Source: Pseudomonadota bacterium (GTDB lineage Bacteria; Pseudomonadota; Gammaproteobacteria; Pseudomonadales; Pseudomonadaceae). Taken from it: a stretch of 47,508 nt of DNA. The translations under genes were made by a program, and so were the position numbers. The notes beneath the pieces were generated by a model. That model did not search any database. It was not told the origin of the DNA and saw only the letters and a program-made list of their open reading frames with translations. The stretch covers positions 1 to 47,508 of the forward strand of contig JAEWGL010000252.1 of the NCBI GenBank assembly GCA_023388335.1, given 5' to 3'. This document shows positions 45,407 through 47,508 of this stretch, in pieces. Every line of letters begins with the position of its first letter. The stretch's first letter is position 1.

Positions 45407-47508
45407 TCAAGCACTGGCCTCGAGAAAATCCTGGGCAAAGCGCTGCAACACCCCGCCCGCCTCATAGATCGATACCTCTTCGGCAGTATCGAGACGACAA
45501 GTCACCGGGACCTCCAGGCGCTCACCGTTCTTGCGGGTAATCACCAGCGTCAGGGTCGCACGCGGCGTACGCTCGCCGAGCACATCGAACGTCTCGCTGC
45601 CGTCGATGCCCAGCGTCTTGCGGTCGACGCCGCGCTTGAACTCCAGCGGCAGCACGCCCATGCCCACCAGGTTGGTGCGGTGGATGCGCTCGAAGCCTTC
45701 GGCAACGATCGCCTCGACCCCGGCAAGGCGCACGCCCTTGGCCGCCCAGTCACGGGAAGAGCCCTGGCCATAGTCGGCACCGGCGATGATTATCAGCGGC
45801 TGCTTGCGCTGCATGTAGGTCTCGATCGCCTCCCACATGCGCGTCACCTTGCCTTCCGGTTCCAGGCGCGCCAGGGACCCCTGCCTGACCTTGCCGTCCT
45901 CGACGACCATCTCGTTGAACAGCTTGGGGTTGGCGAAGGTGGCGCGTTGCGCCGTCAGATGGTCGCCGCGGTGCGTCGCATACGAGTTGAAGTCTTCCTC
46001 CGGCAGGCCCATTTTCGCCAGGTACTCACCCGCGGCGCTGCTGGCCAGAATGGCATTGGACGGTGACAGGTGGTCGGTGGTGATGTTGTCCGGCAGCACC
46101 GCCAGCGGGCGCATGCCCTTGAGCGTGCGCTCGCCCGCCAGGGCACCTTCCCAGTACGGCGGCCGGCGGATGTAGGTACTCATCGCTCGCCAGTCGTACA
46201 GCGGCGTGACCTTGGGCCCAGTGTCCTCTTGCACGGCGAACATCGGGATATACACTTGGCGGAACTGCTCCGGCTTGACCGCCGCTTTGACCACGGCGTC
46301 GATCTCCTCGTCACTGGGCCAGAGGTCCTTGAGGCGGATTTCCTTGCCATCGACCACGCCCAGCACATCCTTCTCGATGTCGAAGCGGATGGTCCCGGCG
46401 ATGGCGTAGGCCACCACCAACGGCGGCGAGGCGAGGAAGGCCTGCTTGGCGTAGGGGTGGATGCGCCCATCGAAGTTGCGGTTGCCCGAGAGCACGGCGG
46501 TGGCATACAGGTCGCGGTCGATGATCTCCTGCTGGATTGCCGGGTCCAGCGCGCCCGACATACCGTTACAGGTGGTGCAGGCGAAGGCGACGATACCGAA
46601 GCCCAATTGCTCAAGCTCCTGGGTCAGGCCCGCCTCATCCAGGTACAGAGCCACCGTCTTCGAACCGGGGGCCAGGGACGACTTGACCCAGGGCTTACGC
46701 GTCAGGCCCAGGCGGTTGGCGTTGCGCGCCAGTAGGGCGGCGGCGATCACGTTGCGCGGGTTGCTGGTGTTGGTGCAACTGGTGATGGCGGCGATGATCA
46801 CCGCGCCGTCGGGCATCTGCCCCGGCACATCTTCCCAGGCGCCGGCAATGCCCTTGGCCGCCAGGTCGCGAGTGGCGACGCGCGCGTGCGGGTTGGATGG
46901 GCCGGCCATGTTGCGCTCCACGCCAGACAGGTCGAAGCGCAGCACGCGCTCGTACACGGCCTCGACCAGGCTGTCGGCCCAGAGGCCAGCGACCTTGGCG
47001 TAGGTTTCTACCAGCCTGACCTGCTGGTCTTCGCGACCGGTGAGCTTGAGGTAGTCGAGGGTCTGCTGGTCGATGGCGAACATCGCCGCGGTGGCGCCGT
47101 ACTCCGGAGCCATGTTGGAGATGGTCGCGCGATCGCCCAGGGTCAGGGCACGGGCGCCTTCACCGTGGAACTCCAGATAGGCGCCGACCACCCGCTCCTG
47201 GCGCAAGAACTCGGTCAGGGCCAGCACCAGGTCGGTGGCGGTGATACCCGGCTGCAACTGGCCGGCCAGCTCGACACCGATGATCTCCGGCAAGCGCATC
47301 CAGGAGGCACGGCCAAGCATGACGTTCTCGGCCTCCAGGCCACCAACGCCGATGGCGATCACGCCCAAGGCATCGACATGCGGGGTATGGCTATCGGTGC
47401 CGACGCAGGTATCGGGATAGGCGACGCCGCCATCGCTGTGGATCACCGGCGACATCTTCTCCAGGTTGATCTGGTGCATGATGCCGTTGCCTGGCTGGAT
47501 CACGTCGA
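45407..47508 (-). CDS. acnD: Fe/S-dependent 2-methylisocitrate dehydratase AcnD (5' end outside window)
   Basis: The open frame runs from the window end to 45407 and covers about the last 700 residues of an aconitase A-type enzyme that is normally near 865 residues. It dehydrates 2-methylcitrate to 2-methyl-trans-aconitate, which PrpF then isomerises. Seen marks are VGTDSHTPHVDALGV, the iron-sulfur cysteines in ITSCTNTSNPRN and FACTTCNGMSG, PDNITTDHLSPSNAI, and GADYGQGSSRDWAAKG in the swivel domain. The AcnD name over plain AcnA rests mainly on the prpF-prpD context. Confidence 0.93.
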   Translation of the reverse strand, partial: DVIQPGNGIMHQINLEKMSPVIHSDGGVAYPDTCVGTDSHTPHVDALGVIAIGVGGLEAENVMLGRASWMRLPEIIGVELAGQLQPGITATDLVLALTEFLRQERVVGAYLEFHGEGARALTLGDRATISNMAPEYGATAAMFAIDQQTLDYLKLTGREDQQVRLVETYAKVAGLWADSLVEAVYERVLRFDLSGVERNMAGPSNPHARVATRDLAAKGIAGAWEDVPGQMPDGAVIIAAITSCTNTSNPRNVIAAALLARNANRLGLTRKPWVKSSLAPGSKTVALYLDEAGLTQELEQLGFGIVAFACTTCNGMSGALDPAIQQEIIDRDLYATAVLSGNRNFDGRIHPYAKQAFLASPPLVVAYAIAGTIRFDIEKDVLGVVDGKEIRLKDLWPSDEEIDAVVKAAVKPEQFRQVYIPMFAVQEDTGPKVTPLYDWRAMSTYIRRPPYWEGALAGERTLKGMRPLAVLPDNITTDHLSPSNAILASSAAGEYLAKMGLPEEDFNSYATHRGDHLTAQRATFANPKLFNEMVVEDGKVRQGSLARLEPEGKVTRMWEAIETYMQRKQPLIIIAGADYGQGSSRDWAAKGVRLAGVEAIVAEGFERIHRTNLVGMGVLPLEFKRGVDRKTLGIDGSETFDVLGERTPRATLTLVITRKNGERLEVPVTCRLDTAEEVSIYEAGGVLQRFAQDFLEASA

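Overview
The window is the junction between a lambda-like (siphovirus-type) Pseudomonas prophage, about positions 1 to 38,500, and host chromosome, about 38,500 to 47,508. The host part carries queD, a DUF1289 gene, acnB, and the prpD-prpF-acnD end of a 2-methylcitrate (propionate) gene cluster. This order, the high GC and the protein sequences point to a Pseudomonas of the putida/fluorescens type. The genus call rests on recognising sequences, not on a search.

Prophage layout. A leftward (minus strand) operon starts at an early promoter at about 23,580 and runs to the window start. In transcription order it holds a Cro-like and a CII-like regulator, an O-like initiator with an internal iteron cluster, a DnaB helicase, a nuclease-like protein, a 32-residue mini-gene, a HAD phosphatase, an HNH/AP2 nuclease, NinB, DUF1364 and RusA. 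Head genes follow (terminase, portal, scaffold remnant, capsid, connectors), then the tail genes: tube, G/GT chaperones with a -1 frameshift, tape measure, M, L, K, a lipoprotein, I and a J-like tip protein. A divergent S24-family repressor lies at 23,609-24,364. To its right is a rightward accessory block (paralogous small genes, DUF2335, a zinc-ribbon/SPOR protein, a LexA-box DUF1654 gene). A second repressor-controlled promoter at 27,085-27,114 then drives a long rightward early operon. That operon opens with a boxA and a roughly 300-nt highly structured leader. It encodes an AP2 nuclease, many small accessory proteins, a likely recombination protein, Gp157, a DNA methyltransferase, a Lar-like protein, DUF551 and DUF4406 proteins and finally an AlpA-type regulator.

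The prophage looks defective in a specific way. The terminase lacks its Walker A half and is fused to a small membrane protein. The portal gene is broken and its tail end is joined to a scaffold tail end. The J protein keeps its first ~19 residues and then jumps to the post-FN3 region. No integrase lies between the AlpA gene and host queD. Replication, regulation, capsid, tail tube, tape measure and most tail-tip genes look complete, so the losses fall on DNA packaging, head assembly and host recognition.

The most unusual non-coding signals are the multi-hairpin leader at 27,121-27,427, two hairpin-plus-terminator units with AGGA loops at 25,807-25,965, a large inverted repeat at 28,588-28,670, a copied terminator/ribosome-site cassette at 3,970 and 4,617, and two operator clusters sharing the TTACC-N4-GGTAA pattern 3.5 kb apart. 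Two minus-strand genes with a shared motif sit inside the rightward operon.
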